Positions 56,117 to 64,000 of a DNA stretch of 64,000 bases are shown here, in pieces. The notes beneath the pieces are model-generated. The model saw only the letters and a program-made list of their open reading frames with translations, did not search any database and was not told the origin of the DNA. Made by a program: the position numbers and the translations under genes. This stretch comes from Gemmatimonadaceae bacterium. Lineage in GTDB: Bacteria; Gemmatimonadota; Gemmatimonadetes; Gemmatimonadales; Gemmatimonadaceae. The stretch covers positions 1 through 64,000 of the forward strand of contig JAIBBJ010000126.1 in NCBI GenBank assembly GCA_019694735.1, written 5' to 3'. The stretch's first letter is position 1, and each line of letters opens with the position of its first letter.

Positions 56117-57196
56117 ATGCTCGAATACCAGAATCTCTTCACTCGCGTCCAGATCCGGCACGCGCCGGACCCCGGGCTCCCGATCGAGCAGTCGCTCGGC
56201 CGGCGCTACGGCGAGGGGACGTTCAGCTACTGGATGGGCAAGCTCGGTGACGCCCAGATCGGCCCGATCTACCTGGGCCCGTGGGGCGTGCTGTCCCTCA
56301 TGTTCGGCTTCGTGGCCATCGAGGTCATCGGCCTGAACTTCTTCAAGCAGGTGGGGTGGAGCCCCATCGAGTTCGTGCGCCAGCTCCCCTGGCTCGCCCT
56401 CGAACCGCCGTCCCCCGAGTACGGGTTGCACATCCCGCCGCTCGCCAAGGGCGGCTGGTACCTCATCGCGGGGTTCTTCCTCACGATGAGCATCCTGCTC
56501 TGGTGGGTGCGGACCTACACGCGCGCCCGCGCCCTCGGCATGGGCACGCACCTCGCCTGGGCCTTCGGGTCGGCGATCTTCCTCTACCTCTCCTTCTTCT
56601 TCCAGCCGCTGCTCGTCGGGAGCTGGAGCGAGATGGTGCCGTTCGGGATCTTCGCCCACCTCGACTGGACCTCGGCGTTCTCGATCCGCTACGGCAACCT
56701 GTACTACAACCCGTTCCACGCGCTCTCGATCGCCTTCCTGTACGGGTCGGCGGTGCTGTTCGCGATGCACGGGGCCACGATCCTCGCGGTGAGCCGCCTC
56801 GGCGGCGAACGCGAGATCGAGCAGATCACCGACCGCGGCACCGCCGCGGAACGCTCGGCGATCTTCTGGCGCTGGACGATGGGCTGGAATGCCACGATGG
56901 AGTCGATCCATCGCTGGGCGTGGTGGTTCGCCGTGCTGGTGACCTTCACCGGCGGCATCGGCATCCTCCTCACCGGCACCGTCGTCGACAACTGGTACCT
57001 CTGGGCGGTCAAGCACGGCGTCGCCCCGCAGTACCCGGCGCAGAACGTCCTCACCCCGGAGCAGCTCGAGAAGCTCCGCGGGCAGTACGCCGGCCGGCTG
57101 CAGAACGGCTTCCCGACGTACACGGTCCCGGCGCCGACCGCGCCCGTGGACACCACCACTTCCGCGCCGGCGGTCCCGCCGACGGGAGGGAACTGA
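56117..57196 (+). CDS. pufM: Reaction-centre M subunit
   Basis: The 359-residue RC protein has the N-terminal [56 protein letters not shown] (special-pair and accessory BChl ligands), and [19 protein letters not shown] (iron/quinone). The C-terminal extension after the last helix (about 45 residues, rich in Pro/Thr/Ala) is longer than in Rhodobacter and resembles PufM with a bound cytochrome subunit. It ends 2 bases before pufC. Confidence 0.96.
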   Translation: MLEYQNLFTRVQIRHAPDPGLPIEQSLGRRYGEGTFSYWMGKLGDAQIGPIYLGPWGVLSLMFGFVAIEVIGLNFFKQVGWSPIEFVRQLPWLALEPPSPEYGLHIPPLAKGGWYLIAGFFLTMSILLWWVRTYTRARALGMGTHLAWAFGSAIFLYLSFFFQPLLVGSWSEMVPFGIFAHLDWTSAFSIRYGNLYYNPFHALSIAFLYGSAVLFAMHGATILAVSRLGGEREIEQITDRGTAAERSAIFWRWTMGWNATMESIHRWAWWFAVLVTFTGGIGILLTGTVVDNWYLWAVKHGVAPQYPAQNVLTPEQLEKLRGQYAGRLQNGFPTYTVPAPTAPVDTTTSAPAVPPTGGN

Positions 57197-57198
57197 CC

Positions 57199-58278
57199 AT
57201 GACGCCCCTCTCGAAGCTGGGCCTCGCCGGCGTGGTGCTCCTCGCCACCGGCTGCCAGTTCTTCGCCACGAAGGACCGGGACGTGGTGCAGAAGGGCTAC
57301 CGCGGCACGGCGATGGAGGTCAACTATGTCGCGGCGACGCAGGCGTCCGCGATGGCGGACCTCGCCAAGAAGCTGCCGCCGATCCTGCCGCCGATCACCG
57401 GGGACCAGCCCCCGGGCCCGTCGCCGTGGAAGAACGTGCAGGTGCTGACCGACGTGTCGACGGGCGAGTTCAACCGCACGATGATCTCGATGGCGACGTG
57501 GGTCGCGGGCGGCGCGGGCAACTGCGCCTACTGCCACAACCTCGCCGATCTCGCGTCCGACACGTTCCCCGACGGCAAGGCCATCTACACCAAGGCCGTC
57601 GCCCGCCGGATGATCCAGATGACCCGCAACATCAACACCAACTGGGTCGACCACGTCGGCAACACCGGCGTGACCTGCTACACCTGCCACATGGGCAAGC
57701 CGCTCCCGAACGGCCTCTGGTTCTATACCAACGAGAACCAGATCCTGCGACACTACCTCGACGGCCAAGGGGCCCGCGTCGTCTCCCAGACGATCGCCCC
57801 CTCGAACGCCAACCGCTCGAGCGTGAAGCAGACGGAGTGGACCTGGGCGCTGATGATCAGCCAGTCGAAGTCGCTCGGGGTCAATTGCACCTTCTGCCAC
57901 AACACCCGGCAGTTCTCCAGCTGGGAACAGGCGCCGGCGCAGCGCGTCACGGCGTACGCGGGCATCCTGATGCTCCGCGACCTCAACACGAACTACCTGG
58001 CACCGCTCGCCGGCACGTACCACCCGTCGCGCCTCGGCCCGATGGGCGACGCGCCGAAGGCGCAGTGCCTGACCTGCCACAACGGGGTCTACAAGCCGCT
58101 CTACGGGCTGCAGATGGCCAAGCACTATCCGGCCCTCTGGGGCACGCGGACCGACTGGACGAGCCCGCTGCCGCCGAAGTTCACCACGCCGGTCGCCGCG
58201 ACGGCCCCGGTGGACACGTCGGCGATGCCGATCGACACCGCGGCCACGGCCGCGCCGCCAGCGACGCGCATGCCCTGA
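57199..58278 (+). CDS. pufC: Tetraheme reaction-centre cytochrome c subunit
   Basis: The 359-residue lipoprotein has a lipobox (GVVLLATGCQFF, Cys about 19) and four CxxCH heme sites: CAYCH, CYTCH, CTFCH and CLTCH. Met axial ligands are likely in the preceding helices (MISMATW, MIQMTRN, ALMISQS, GILMLRD), as in RC cytochromes of Blastochloris. It reduces the photo-oxidised special pair. The tail is Ala/Thr/Pro-rich. It is the last gene of the puf operon. Confidence 0.95.
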   Translation: MTPLSKLGLAGVVLLATGCQFFATKDRDVVQKGYRGTAMEVNYVAATQASAMADLAKKLPPILPPITGDQPPGPSPWKNVQVLTDVSTGEFNRTMISMATWVAGGAGNCAYCHNLADLASDTFPDGKAIYTKAVARRMIQMTRNINTNWVDHVGNTGVTCYTCHMGKPLPNGLWFYTNENQILRHYLDGQGARVVSQTIAPSNANRSSVKQTEWTWALMISQSKSLGVNCTFCHNTRQFSSWEQAPAQRVTAYAGILMLRDLNTNYLAPLAGTYHPSRLGPMGDAPKAQCLTCHNGVYKPLYGLQMAKHYPALWGTRTDWTSPLPPKFTTPVAATAPVDTSAMPIDTAATAAPPATRMP

Positions 58279-58332
58279 CGCGCGCCGGCGATGGCGGAGG
58301 CCGCGAGGGCGGCGGCGCAGGGGACAGGACGA

Positions 58333-58371
58333 GCGAAGGGGGCTTGGCGGATTCCGCCGAGCCCCCTTCGC
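58333..58371. terminator. Bidirectional terminator between pufC and puhC
   Basis: GCGAAGGGGGCT (58333-58344) pairs with AGCCCCCTTCGC (58360-58371); inside, GGCGG and CCGCC pair around ATT with one mismatch between the stems. It lies between convergent pufC (+) and puhC (-), 19 bases from the latter's stop. TTCGC at both ends allows either direction. Confidence 0.8.
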
Positions 58372-58389
58372 GCCTCCCGTCGGATCGCG

Positions 58390-58899
58390 TCAGCGCGCCG
58401 CGCCGAGGACCGTCCCGTCGCGGTCGAGCAGGGCCACGAAGCTGCGGACCTGCGTCGGACCGAACGAGCTGACCGCCACCCGCTGCTTCGTCAGCGGATC
58501 CTCGAGGGTGACACGGCCATCCTCCCACGCGGTGAGGAGGAACGGGGCATCGTGGGGCAACCGCGCCACGCGCCGCCGGTCGGCCAGCCCGCGCAGCGCG
58601 CCGCGCAGGAAGCCGTTGGTGCCCTGCGGCAGTGTCAGCGCGATCGCACCCGTGGTGCCGTCGCGCACGACGATGCCGCCGTCCGGCGCGTCGCTGAAGG
58701 CGAGCGGACGCTGCGCCACGGGCGTGCCGTAGCGGTCGGCGCTCTTGCCGAGCCCGAACTGCGAGGCCGCGACCGCGAGCCCGAAAGTCAGGACGGCCAT
58801 CGCCACCGCCACCCGCAGCACGGGCTTCGGGGGCGCGAGTTGGTGCATCGCGGACTTCGATCCGGGTTCCGGCTCGAAATGGATCTCTGCGGAGCTCAT
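58390..58899 (-). CDS. puhC: Photosynthetic complex assembly protein PuhC
   Basis: The 169-residue protein has one membrane helix (VLRVAVAMAVLTFGLAVAAS) and a periplasmic domain with RPLAFSDAPDGGIVVRDGTTGAIALTLPQGTNGFLRGALRGLADRRRV, a PuhC signature. PuhC is needed for correct assembly of RC-LH1. ATG at 58899 has GAGGTCCTG upstream, 7 bases after the puhB stop; a longer frame to 59055 overlaps puhB. It ends the leftward operon. Confidence 0.9.
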   Translation of the reverse strand: MSSAEIHFEPEPGSKSAMHQLAPPKPVLRVAVAMAVLTFGLAVAASQFGLGKSADRYGTPVAQRPLAFSDAPDGGIVVRDGTTGAIALTLPQGTNGFLRGALRGLADRRRVARLPHDAPFLLTAWEDGRVTLEDPLTKQRVAVSSFGPTQVRSFVALLDRDGTVLGAAR

Positions 58900-58906
58900 C
58901 AGGACC

Positions 58907-59578
58907 TCAGGCGGACACGGGGGGGGCGACCACGGCGTCGGGCGCATCGGCGGGGACCGCGAGCACCGCCTCGCGGAGCACGGCGCCCACGCGGTCGGCA
59001 TCCACGAGCCCACGCAGCAGCGGCTCAGGCCGGGAGAAGCTGAAGGGGCGGACATGCGGGAAGAGCACGAGCCAGGCGAGCCGCTCCTGCGTGCGAAGCT
59101 GCAGCGCGATCTGGCCGGTGCCGTCCGCGAACCGCTTCACCTTCGCCCCCTCGATGTAGCGGAGCGGCAGGTTCACGGTGAGCGGCAGGATGATGCCGAG
59201 CCGGAGGACGAGCCGTCGGTCGGTCACGGCGTACGTCGCGCTCTGCGCGATCCAGCGGGCCAGGGCGCGCGCGCCGCCGATGACGAGCGCCGAGAGCGCG
59301 ACCTGCACCGCGACGGTCGTCCAGAAGGCAGCGGTGGCGATCGTCGCGCGATTCGCCACCATCCACCACGCGATCATGGACGCGAAGTAGGCGGCCAGCG
59401 GCCGCACGAACAGGAGGTGCCGCGCGAGCGCACGGGCATCGGGCGCACCCTGCCAACGGATGTGCTCCCCCGCCGGGAGCCATTCGTTCACGCCCAGCAC
59501 GCGCTCCCGCGCCGGGACCGGCGCGCCCGTCCCGGGCACCGCCGGTCCCGCCAGGGGGTCCAGCACCGTCGTGGCCAC
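58907..59578 (-). CDS. puhB: Photosynthetic complex assembly protein PuhB
   Basis: The 223-residue protein has a cytosolic N-terminus (GEHIRWQGAPDARALARHLLFVRPLAAYF), two membrane helices (about 62-82 and 88-105) and a PH-like domain (TYAVTDRRLVLRLGIILPLTVNLPLRYIEGAKVKR...LRTQERLAWLVLFPHVRPF). PuhB assists RC assembly and binds RC-H. GTG start 2 bases after the stop of puhA-C, so the genes are translationally coupled. Confidence 0.92.
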   Translation of the reverse strand: MATTVLDPLAGPAVPGTGAPVPARERVLGVNEWLPAGEHIRWQGAPDARALARHLLFVRPLAAYFASMIAWWMVANRATIATAAFWTTVAVQVALSALVIGGARALARWIAQSATYAVTDRRLVLRLGIILPLTVNLPLRYIEGAKVKRFADGTGQIALQLRTQERLAWLVLFPHVRPFSFSRPEPLLRGLVDADRVGAVLREAVLAVPADAPDAVVAPPVSA

Positions 59579-59580
59579 GG

Positions 59581-60123
59581 TCAGATCCAGGGCTCGGCGC
59601 GCGCGGCGTCGGCGTAGAGGTGACCGCCGGCATAGTACGCCATGATGCGGTCCTCCTCGAGCAGCGTGATGCGGTCGTCACGCTTGGTCGTGGGGACGTT
59701 GGCGAACTGCGCGGCCGTGATGGCCTTCACGATCACGTGGTCGTTGCCCCAGAGGCCGAAGTGCGGCCACTGCACATACGGCGCCGGGAGAAGCTTGTGC
59801 GCCCCGCCCGCCGCGAGCTCGACCTCGTAGTACCGGACCTGCGGCTCCGAGCGGTCGACCCAGATGTCGACGATGGTGCCGGCGACGTTGCCGTCGCACG
59901 CCTTCACCGGGAGCCCGCGCGGGTCGGGGTCACCGGCGGCGACGGAGTAGCCCGGCGCGACGCGCATCGGGACGATCTTCGCCTCGCCGTACGCCGTCAG
60001 GTCCGGCACATCCGCGCGCGCGGCCCACGCGGCCGGGCCGACGCCGTCCACCATCGGATCGCCGGTCGGCACCATCGGCGAACCATTGAAGCCATCCACG
60101 GGCACTGCCTTGATGTCGGACAT
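59581..60123 (-). CDS. puhA: Reaction-centre H subunit, cytoplasmic part (split puhA)
   Basis: The 180-residue protein corresponds to the cytoplasmic PRC-barrel part of RC-H: NGSPMVPTGDPMVDGVGPAAWAARADVPDLTAYGEAKIVPMRVAPGYSVAAGDPDPRGLPV, GTIVDIWVDRSEPQVRYYEVEL and ITAAQFANVPTTKRDDRITLLEEDRIMAYYAGG. It has no membrane helix. Normal PuhA (about 250-260 aa) has helix and this domain in one chain; here the helix is encoded by the preceding ORF, and the stop and start overlap as TGATG. It caps the RC L/M quinone side. Confidence 0.93.
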   Translation of the reverse strand: MSDIKAVPVDGFNGSPMVPTGDPMVDGVGPAAWAARADVPDLTAYGEAKIVPMRVAPGYSVAAGDPDPRGLPVKACDGNVAGTIVDIWVDRSEPQVRYYEVELAAGGAHKLLPAPYVQWPHFGLWGNDHVIVKAITAAQFANVPTTKRDDRITLLEEDRIMAYYAGGHLYADAARAEPWI

Positions 60124-60326
60124 CAGTGGGTCCCCCCGTCAACGTGCTTGGTGACATGCAGGTATTCCTTCTTGGGGGGAACGGTCGGCCAGCCCTCACG
60201 CGGCCCCTGCGGCGAGTCGAGCGGGTAGCCCTCACGCTTGTCCTCGCGCCGCAGGTAGATCACGAGCCCGATGAAGAACGCCCAGAAGACGTACAGGGCG
60301 ATCTGTGCCCCATCGATGTACTCCAT
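60123..60326 (-). CDS. puhA: Reaction-centre H subunit, transmembrane part (split puhA)
   Basis: This 67-residue protein is the N-terminal piece of [28 protein letters not shown] helix followed by the family signature [32 protein letters not shown]. It ends in TGA exactly at the ATG of the cytoplasmic part. The Shine-Dalgarno GGAGAGGGACA upstream is strong. The total of both parts, 247 residues, matches one normal PuhA, so this is a split rather than a loss. Confidence 0.93.
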   Translation of the reverse strand: MEYIDGAQIALYVFWAFFIGLVIYLRREDKREGYPLDSPQGPREGWPTVPPKKEYLHVTKHVDGGTH

Positions 60327-60359
60327 TGTCCCTCTCCTCCCCTGGATGACTTTCCGACG

Positions 60360-61814
60360 CTAGGCGGGCAGATCCGCCAAGCCGAACTCCCCGTCCGGGT
60401 CGCGACGGATCGCGCCCGACCGGACCAGCCGCACGAGGGGCCCGAGGGCCACCAGCGTGCCGAACAACAACAACGTCTCGAGGTGATAGACCGCGCTGTA
60501 CGGGACGCTCGGGTCATTGAAGGCGTACGCGAGGTTCCCCGCCCGCACCTGCGTCGAGAGCCAGTCGCGGATGAGCCCAGCGGCGGCCATCGACAGCCCC
60601 TCGCAGGTGGCGAAGACCGCCCCCCACGCGCCCAGGGCGATGCCATACTGCGTCGCATCGCGCAACCCCATCGCCGCGCTCAGCGTCCCGACCGCGAAGA
60701 GCCCCTCCCCCGTCCCCATCAGGAACGTGCCCGCCGCGAACAGGGCGCTCGAGTGCAGCGGCGACGCGAAGATCACGCAGATGAAGCTCACGACGCCGAC
60801 CACCGCGCCGATGGCCGCGACCTTGATCGGGTCGTGCCAGCGCTCGAGCAGGCGCGCGGCGAGCACGAAGGCCACGATCGCCCCCACCGCGGCGATGCCC
60901 GTGAGCGCGGTGGTCTGCGCCACGCTCCAGTGCAGGATCTCGCCGCCGTAGGGCTCGAGCAGGACATCCTGCATGTTGAAGGCGAAGAAGCCCATCCCCG
61001 TCGCGACGAGCAGCCGCACCGCATGGCCCCCGGCGATGAAGGTGCGCCAGGCATCGCGGAACGCCGGCCGTCGCTCTCCCTTCGCGTATGGCACGATGCC
61101 GCGCACCCGGGCCTCCTGCTTCCAGAGCGCCACCGAGTTCGTGACCAGCGTGAACACCGCGGCACCCTGGATCACCTGGATGAGTCGGATCTGCTGGAAG
61201 TCGCGGAGCAATCCCCCGAGCACCACGGCGCTGGCCGTCGCGCCGACGAGCATCATCAGGTACATCAGCGCCACGACGCGCGGGCGCTTCGCCTCGTCGG
61301 CGAGGTCGGTGGCGAGGGCGAGGCCGCTGGTCTGGACGGTGTGCGCGCCCGCGCCGACCAGGAAGAAGGCGAGCGCCGAGCCCACGTACGCGATCGATCG
61401 GTGACCCCAGGTCTGGTCCCCCGAGAGGAGGATCAGCGCGAACGGCATGATCGCGAGACCGCCGAACTGCAGCAGCGTCCCGCCCCAGATGTACGGCACG
61501 CGCCGCCAACCCAGGATGGAGCGGTGCGTGTCGGACCGGAAGCCGATGAGGGCGCGGAAGGGCGCCACCAGCAGCGGGATCGCGATCATCGCCGCGACGA
61601 TGCTCGCCGGGACGCCAAGCTCGAGGATCATCACGCGGTTCAGCGTCCCGTAGAACAGCGTCGTCGCCATCCCCACGGTGAGCTGGAAGAGGCTCAGCCG
61701 GAGGAACCGGGACAGCGGGACATCGGCCGTCGCGATGTCGGCGAACGGCATCCATCGCGGACCGAGGTACTGGACGGTCCGCGTGATGAGCGAGGGCTGG
61801 CGCGGCGCGGTCAC
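60360..61814 (-). CDS. lhaA: LhaA/PucC-family antenna assembly protein
   Basis: The 484-residue major-facilitator-type protein has about 12 helices. Family motifs are RWMPFADIATADVPLSRFLRLSLFQLTVGMATTLFYGTLNRVMILELGVPASIVA and FRALIGFRSDTHRSILGWRRVPYIWGGTL. LhaA aids insertion of LH1 antenna and may deliver BChl. The start is GTG at 61814, 4 bases after the acsF stop; 33 bases separate it from puhA-N downstream. Confidence 0.94.
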   Translation of the reverse strand: MTAPRQPSLITRTVQYLGPRWMPFADIATADVPLSRFLRLSLFQLTVGMATTLFYGTLNRVMILELGVPASIVAAMIAIPLLVAPFRALIGFRSDTHRSILGWRRVPYIWGGTLLQFGGLAIMPFALILLSGDQTWGHRSIAYVGSALAFFLVGAGAHTVQTSGLALATDLADEAKRPRVVALMYLMMLVGATASAVVLGGLLRDFQQIRLIQVIQGAAVFTLVTNSVALWKQEARVRGIVPYAKGERRPAFRDAWRTFIAGGHAVRLLVATGMGFFAFNMQDVLLEPYGGEILHWSVAQTTALTGIAAVGAIVAFVLAARLLERWHDPIKVAAIGAVVGVVSFICVIFASPLHSSALFAAGTFLMGTGEGLFAVGTLSAAMGLRDATQYGIALGAWGAVFATCEGLSMAAAGLIRDWLSTQVRAGNLAYAFNDPSVPYSAVYHLETLLLFGTLVALGPLVRLVRSGAIRRDPDGEFGLADLPA

Positions 61815-61818
61815 GGCA

Positions 61819-62895
61819 TCACCAGACGGGTTGCAGTCGGACGTTGGCCGGGAGCCGGTCGTGCCGGGCCGGGAGGAGCATCAGCCGCAGGAACGTGAGA
61901 CCGTTGTCGAGCCGGGCGAGCGTCCCGCGCACCTTGCCGCCGAGGCCGCCGGCCGCGTCGGCGGCCGCGATCGTCCCCATGTTGCGGTGCATCCGTTCGA
62001 GCAGGGCCCAGAACCGCGGATTGTCCACGTCGATCGTCACCGGGAAGACCTGCTTCGCGATCTCGTTCGTGAGCCGGATGACCTTGCGGTCGAAGTCGTC
62101 CACGTCGAATCCGAGCGCATGGAAGAACGTCGTCCGGGCATGGTCCCGCACGTACATCGTGGCGAAGACGGCCAGCAGGAAGAAGCGGATCCAGACCTTG
62201 TTGAAGCCCTCGAGCGTATGCGGGTTGGCCCGCATCAGCACCGCGAACGCCTCGCCGTGCCGGAACTCGTCGTTGCACCAGTTCTCGAACCACTTGAAGA
62301 TCGGGTGGAACCGGAACTCCGGGTGCTTCTCGAGCTGCCGGAAGATCGTGATGTAGCGCGCGTACCCGATCTTCTCGGAGAGGTACGTGGCGTAGTAGAT
62401 GTACTTGGGCTTGAAGAACGTGTACTTCTTCGCCTTGGTCAGGAACGAGAGGTCCACGGCCACGTCGAAGTCGTTCAGCGTGTGGTTGATGAAGCCGGCA
62501 TGGCGCCCCTCGTCGCGGCTCATGAAGCCGAACAGGTCGCGGATGTCCTTGTTCCTCACCCGCTTCTTGACCTCGGCGTAGAGGATGCACCCCGAGAACT
62601 CCGCGGTCACCGAGCTCACGAGGAACTCGACGAAGGCCTTGCGCAGCTCGGGATCCCAGCCGGTCCAGTCGAACGCCTCGAACTCCGGCGTGCGCTTGAA
62701 GTGGTCCTTGTTGGGGTCGCGCCGGAACTCGGCGACGAGTTCATCCCACTGCTCCCGCAACGCGGAGACGTCGAGACGGTCGAGCTCGGCGAAGTCGGTC
62801 GTGTAGAAGCGCGGGTTGAGGACGGCGTCCTCGGTCGCGGCGCGCGTCGACTCGTTCACGTCGGTCACGGGCGGGGCCATCGTGGCATCGTACAT
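61819..62895 (-). CDS. acsF: Aerobic Mg-protoporphyrin IX monomethyl ester cyclase
   Basis: The 358-residue diiron enzyme has iron ligands in [20 protein letters not shown] (Glu), [19 protein letters not shown] (ExxH-type) and [19 protein letters not shown] (second ExxH-type), and [32 protein letters not shown]. It makes the isocyclic ring of bacteriochlorophyll using O2, which implies synthesis under aerobic conditions. No anaerobic cyclase bchE is in the window. ATG 62895 is 3 bases after the stop of the upstream 108-residue ORF. Confidence 0.96.
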   Translation of the reverse strand: MYDATMAPPVTDVNESTRAATEDAVLNPRFYTTDFAELDRLDVSALREQWDELVAEFRRDPNKDHFKRTPEFEAFDWTGWDPELRKAFVEFLVSSVTAEFSGCILYAEVKKRVRNKDIRDLFGFMSRDEGRHAGFINHTLNDFDVAVDLSFLTKAKKYTFFKPKYIYYATYLSEKIGYARYITIFRQLEKHPEFRFHPIFKWFENWCNDEFRHGEAFAVLMRANPHTLEGFNKVWIRFFLLAVFATMYVRDHARTTFFHALGFDVDDFDRKVIRLTNEIAKQVFPVTIDVDNPRFWALLERMHRNMGTIAAADAAGGLGGKVRGTLARLDNGLTFLRLMLLPARHDRLPANVRLQPVW

Positions 62896-62898
62896 GGC

Positions 62899-63225
62899 TC
62901 AGCCCTCGAATCCGACTTCGTACAGCTCGGTGATCCCGCTCGTCCCGAGGACGCGCGTGAGCACCCGCCGCGGCCAGCTGGCGTGCTGGACCGTCGCCGT
63001 CGCCTGCAGCGTGCGGACCTCGCCGATCGCGACCCGCGCCGGCGCACCGTGGACGAGCACCTCGTCGCCCTCGTTGACCTCCACGCCGTCGAGCTCGACG
63101 TGCGCATGGAACATCGTCGGCGTGCTCTGGAGGTCGATCGTGCATGCGACCTCCGATCGCCGGCGGTACGCCCACCAGGCCGCCAGCGCCAGCGCGGCCG
63201 TGCCTGCCATCGTCCAACCGTTCAC
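62899..63225 (-). CDS. Small membrane-anchored protein in acsF operon, unknown
   Basis: The 108-residue protein has one N-terminal helix (MAGTAALALAAWWAYRRR) and a soluble beta-rich domain: ACTIDLQSTPTMFHAHVELDGVEVNEGDEVLVHGAPARVAIGEVRTLQATATV. The GTG start overlaps the bchM stop as GTGA and the stop is 3 bases from acsF, so it is made with bchM and acsF. I do not recognise a named family. It may assist the cyclase or pigment hand-over. The STPTMFHAHVELDGVEVNEGDEVLVHG segment looks conserved in style and would be the region to search. Confidence 0.75.
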   Translation of the reverse strand: MNGWTMAGTAALALAAWWAYRRRSEVACTIDLQSTPTMFHAHVELDGVEVNEGDEVLVHGAPARVAIGEVRTLQATATVQHASWPRRVLTRVLGTSGITELYEVGFEG

Positions 63226-63956
63226 GGGTTCCTCCGGGGGGTGAGGGACAGCTCCATCGCCTGCGAGGTGTAGAAGCCCTGCCGGACCACTTGCGTGCGG
63301 CCCACCTGCCATCCGACGAGCGCCGTGGCGCCCGCGACCGCCTCCCGCACCGCCTGCTCCGCCACCGGCACGATCCGGGGCGCGCGGTCGCCGTGCGGGA
63401 ACCACCGCCCCACCGCGTGCATCACCGCGAGCAGCGGCGTGCGCGGCGCGAACGTCCATACCATCGAGTGCCGGACGCGCGGGGCGAGCGTCGCGAGCGC
63501 CGAGAGCGCGTCCGGCCCCTCGTAGTGGATCAGCGAGTCCATCGCGAGCACGTGGTCGAACGTGCCCAGCGCCGGGTCGAGCATGTCGCCGGCGCGGAAG
63601 TCGATCCGACCGCGCAGCGACGATTGCGCGGCGCGCTCGCGCGCGACCTGCACCAGCGTCGGCGAAAGGTCGATCGCCAGCACCTCGGCGCCGCGGCGCG
63701 CCAGCTCCACCGCCGCGGCGCCGGTGCCGCAGCCCGCGTCGAGCACGCGCGCGCCGGTGAGGTTCGTCGGCAGCCAGGAGGTGAGCAGGTGCCGCATCCG
63801 TGCGCGGCCGGCACGCACCGTCGCCCGGATCCCGCTCACCTTCTCGTCCGACGTCAGCGCCGCCCACGCCTCGGCCGCGTGGCGGTCGAAGTAGTCGTGC
63901 AGCCACGCCCGCGTGCGGGCGTAGCCGTCGGGCAGCGGCGACGTCGGCGTCGTCAT
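63222..63956 (-). CDS. bchM: Mg-protoporphyrin IX O-methyltransferase
   Basis: The 244-residue SAM methyltransferase has ARVLDAGCGTGAAAVELARRGAEVLAIDLSP and FDHVLAMDSLIHYEGPDAL, RHSMVWTFAPRTPLL and QGFYTSQAMELSLTPRR, as in BchM/ChlM. It methylates the C13 propionate of Mg-protoporphyrin IX, giving the substrate of AcsF. ATG 63956 overlaps the bchL stop (TGATG). Confidence 0.95.
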   Translation of the reverse strand: MTTPTSPLPDGYARTRAWLHDYFDRHAAEAWAALTSDEKVSGIRATVRAGRARMRHLLTSWLPTNLTGARVLDAGCGTGAAAVELARRGAEVLAIDLSPTLVQVARERAAQSSLRGRIDFRAGDMLDPALGTFDHVLAMDSLIHYEGPDALSALATLAPRVRHSMVWTFAPRTPLLAVMHAVGRWFPHGDRAPRIVPVAEQAVREAVAGATALVGWQVGRTQVVRQGFYTSQAMELSLTPRRNP

Positions 63957-64000
63957 CAGTCGTAGCCCAGGAGGTCGAAGATCTCGCGGTCCTTCAGGGG
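63956..64000 (-). CDS. bchL: 3' end of bchL (dark-operative protochlorophyllide reductase ATPase)
   Basis: Only the last 14 codons and stop are in the window. They read PLKDREIFDLLGYD, which matches the conserved C-terminus of BchL (LKDREIFDLLGFD). It overlaps bchM by one base (TGATG), a normal neighbour in purple-bacterial clusters. The rest of the gene is outside. Confidence 0.85.
   Translation of the reverse strand, partial: PLKDREIFDLLGYD

Noticed and set aside
54899-57016. 705-codon minus-strand frame opposite pufA2-pufL-pufM
   Set aside because: Highly charged repeat-like translation without motifs; the plus strand encodes well-known RC proteins.
60100-60140. puhA frameshift as simple pseudogene
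   Set aside because: Both parts keep conserved residues up to the junction, the second has its own ATG in a TGATG overlap, and the first has a strong ribosome-binding site, so a working split is more likely. A sequencing error cannot be fully excluded.

Overview
The window is high-GC, densely coded DNA carrying a large part of an anoxygenic photosynthesis gene cluster: bch, crt, puf and puh genes for bacteriochlorophyll a and a type-2 (purple-bacterial) reaction centre. The rest of the window does not look proteobacterial. It has BNR-repeat secreted proteins with Gly-rich tails, an S9 peptidase, a DigH-like hydrolase and operons with many 1-4 base overlaps. Together with the gene order and a reaction-centre H subunit split in two, this suggests a phototrophic member of Gemmatimonadota (a Gemmatimonas phototrophica relative) that received its photosynthesis genes by ancient transfer. 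The oxygen-dependent cyclase AcsF fits an aerobic anoxygenic phototroph. The taxonomic call is inference, not a database match.

Layout. 1-11.5 kb: an exopolysaccharide export locus, mostly on the minus strand (GT2 glycosyltransferase, methyltransferase, O-antigen ligase-like protein, Wzc-like chain-length kinase, Wza-like export lipoprotein, WbaP/WcaJ-type priming transferase, CpsB-type PHP phosphatase, GDP-fucose synthase-like SDR), interrupted by a plus-strand PilT-like ATPase with altered catalytic motifs. 11.5-15 kb: a compact minus-strand operon of DNA adenine methyltransferase, response regulator, AlkA-like glycosylase and a TIGR01777 epimerase. 15-30.7 kb: lipid and aromatic catabolism (FadN-like fusion, thiolase, acyl-CoA dehydrogenase, kinase-like phosphotransferase, dienoyl-CoA-reductase-like SDR, ring-cleavage dioxygenase, two MarR regulators, a PLP decarboxylase). 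30.7-40.6 kb: secreted hydrolases and a copper-delivery operon (SCO, PCuAC, cupredoxin-like). 40.7-43.3 kb: a sulfur island (TauE, persulfide dioxygenase-rhodanese, ArsR). 43.3-64 kb: the photosynthesis cluster, which continues past the right edge.

In the photosynthesis cluster, bchI-bchD-puhE plus a small membrane protein run leftward, and crtF then bchCXYZ run rightward. bchO lies antisense between bchZ and the puf operon pufB-pufA1-pufA2-pufL-pufM-pufC. Converging on pufC from the right are bchL(end)-bchM-orf108-acsF-lhaA-puhA(N)-puhA(C)-puhB-puhC. Both divergent or leader regions (bchI/crtF and bchC) carry two TGT-N12-ACA-type palindromes spaced exactly 8 bp apart, the arrangement known for the redox/light repressor PpsR/CrtJ, and these overlap readable promoter boxes.

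Most notable: puhA split into two overlapping genes; two alpha antenna genes with only one beta; PpsR-style paired operators at two promoters; bchO inserted between bch and puf; and a PilT paralogue without its Walker A lysine. No rRNA, tRNA, CRISPR array, insertion sequence or phage gene was recognised. Start sites were chosen by hand from overlaps and Shine-Dalgarno sequences, and family names come from motif recognition, not searches.
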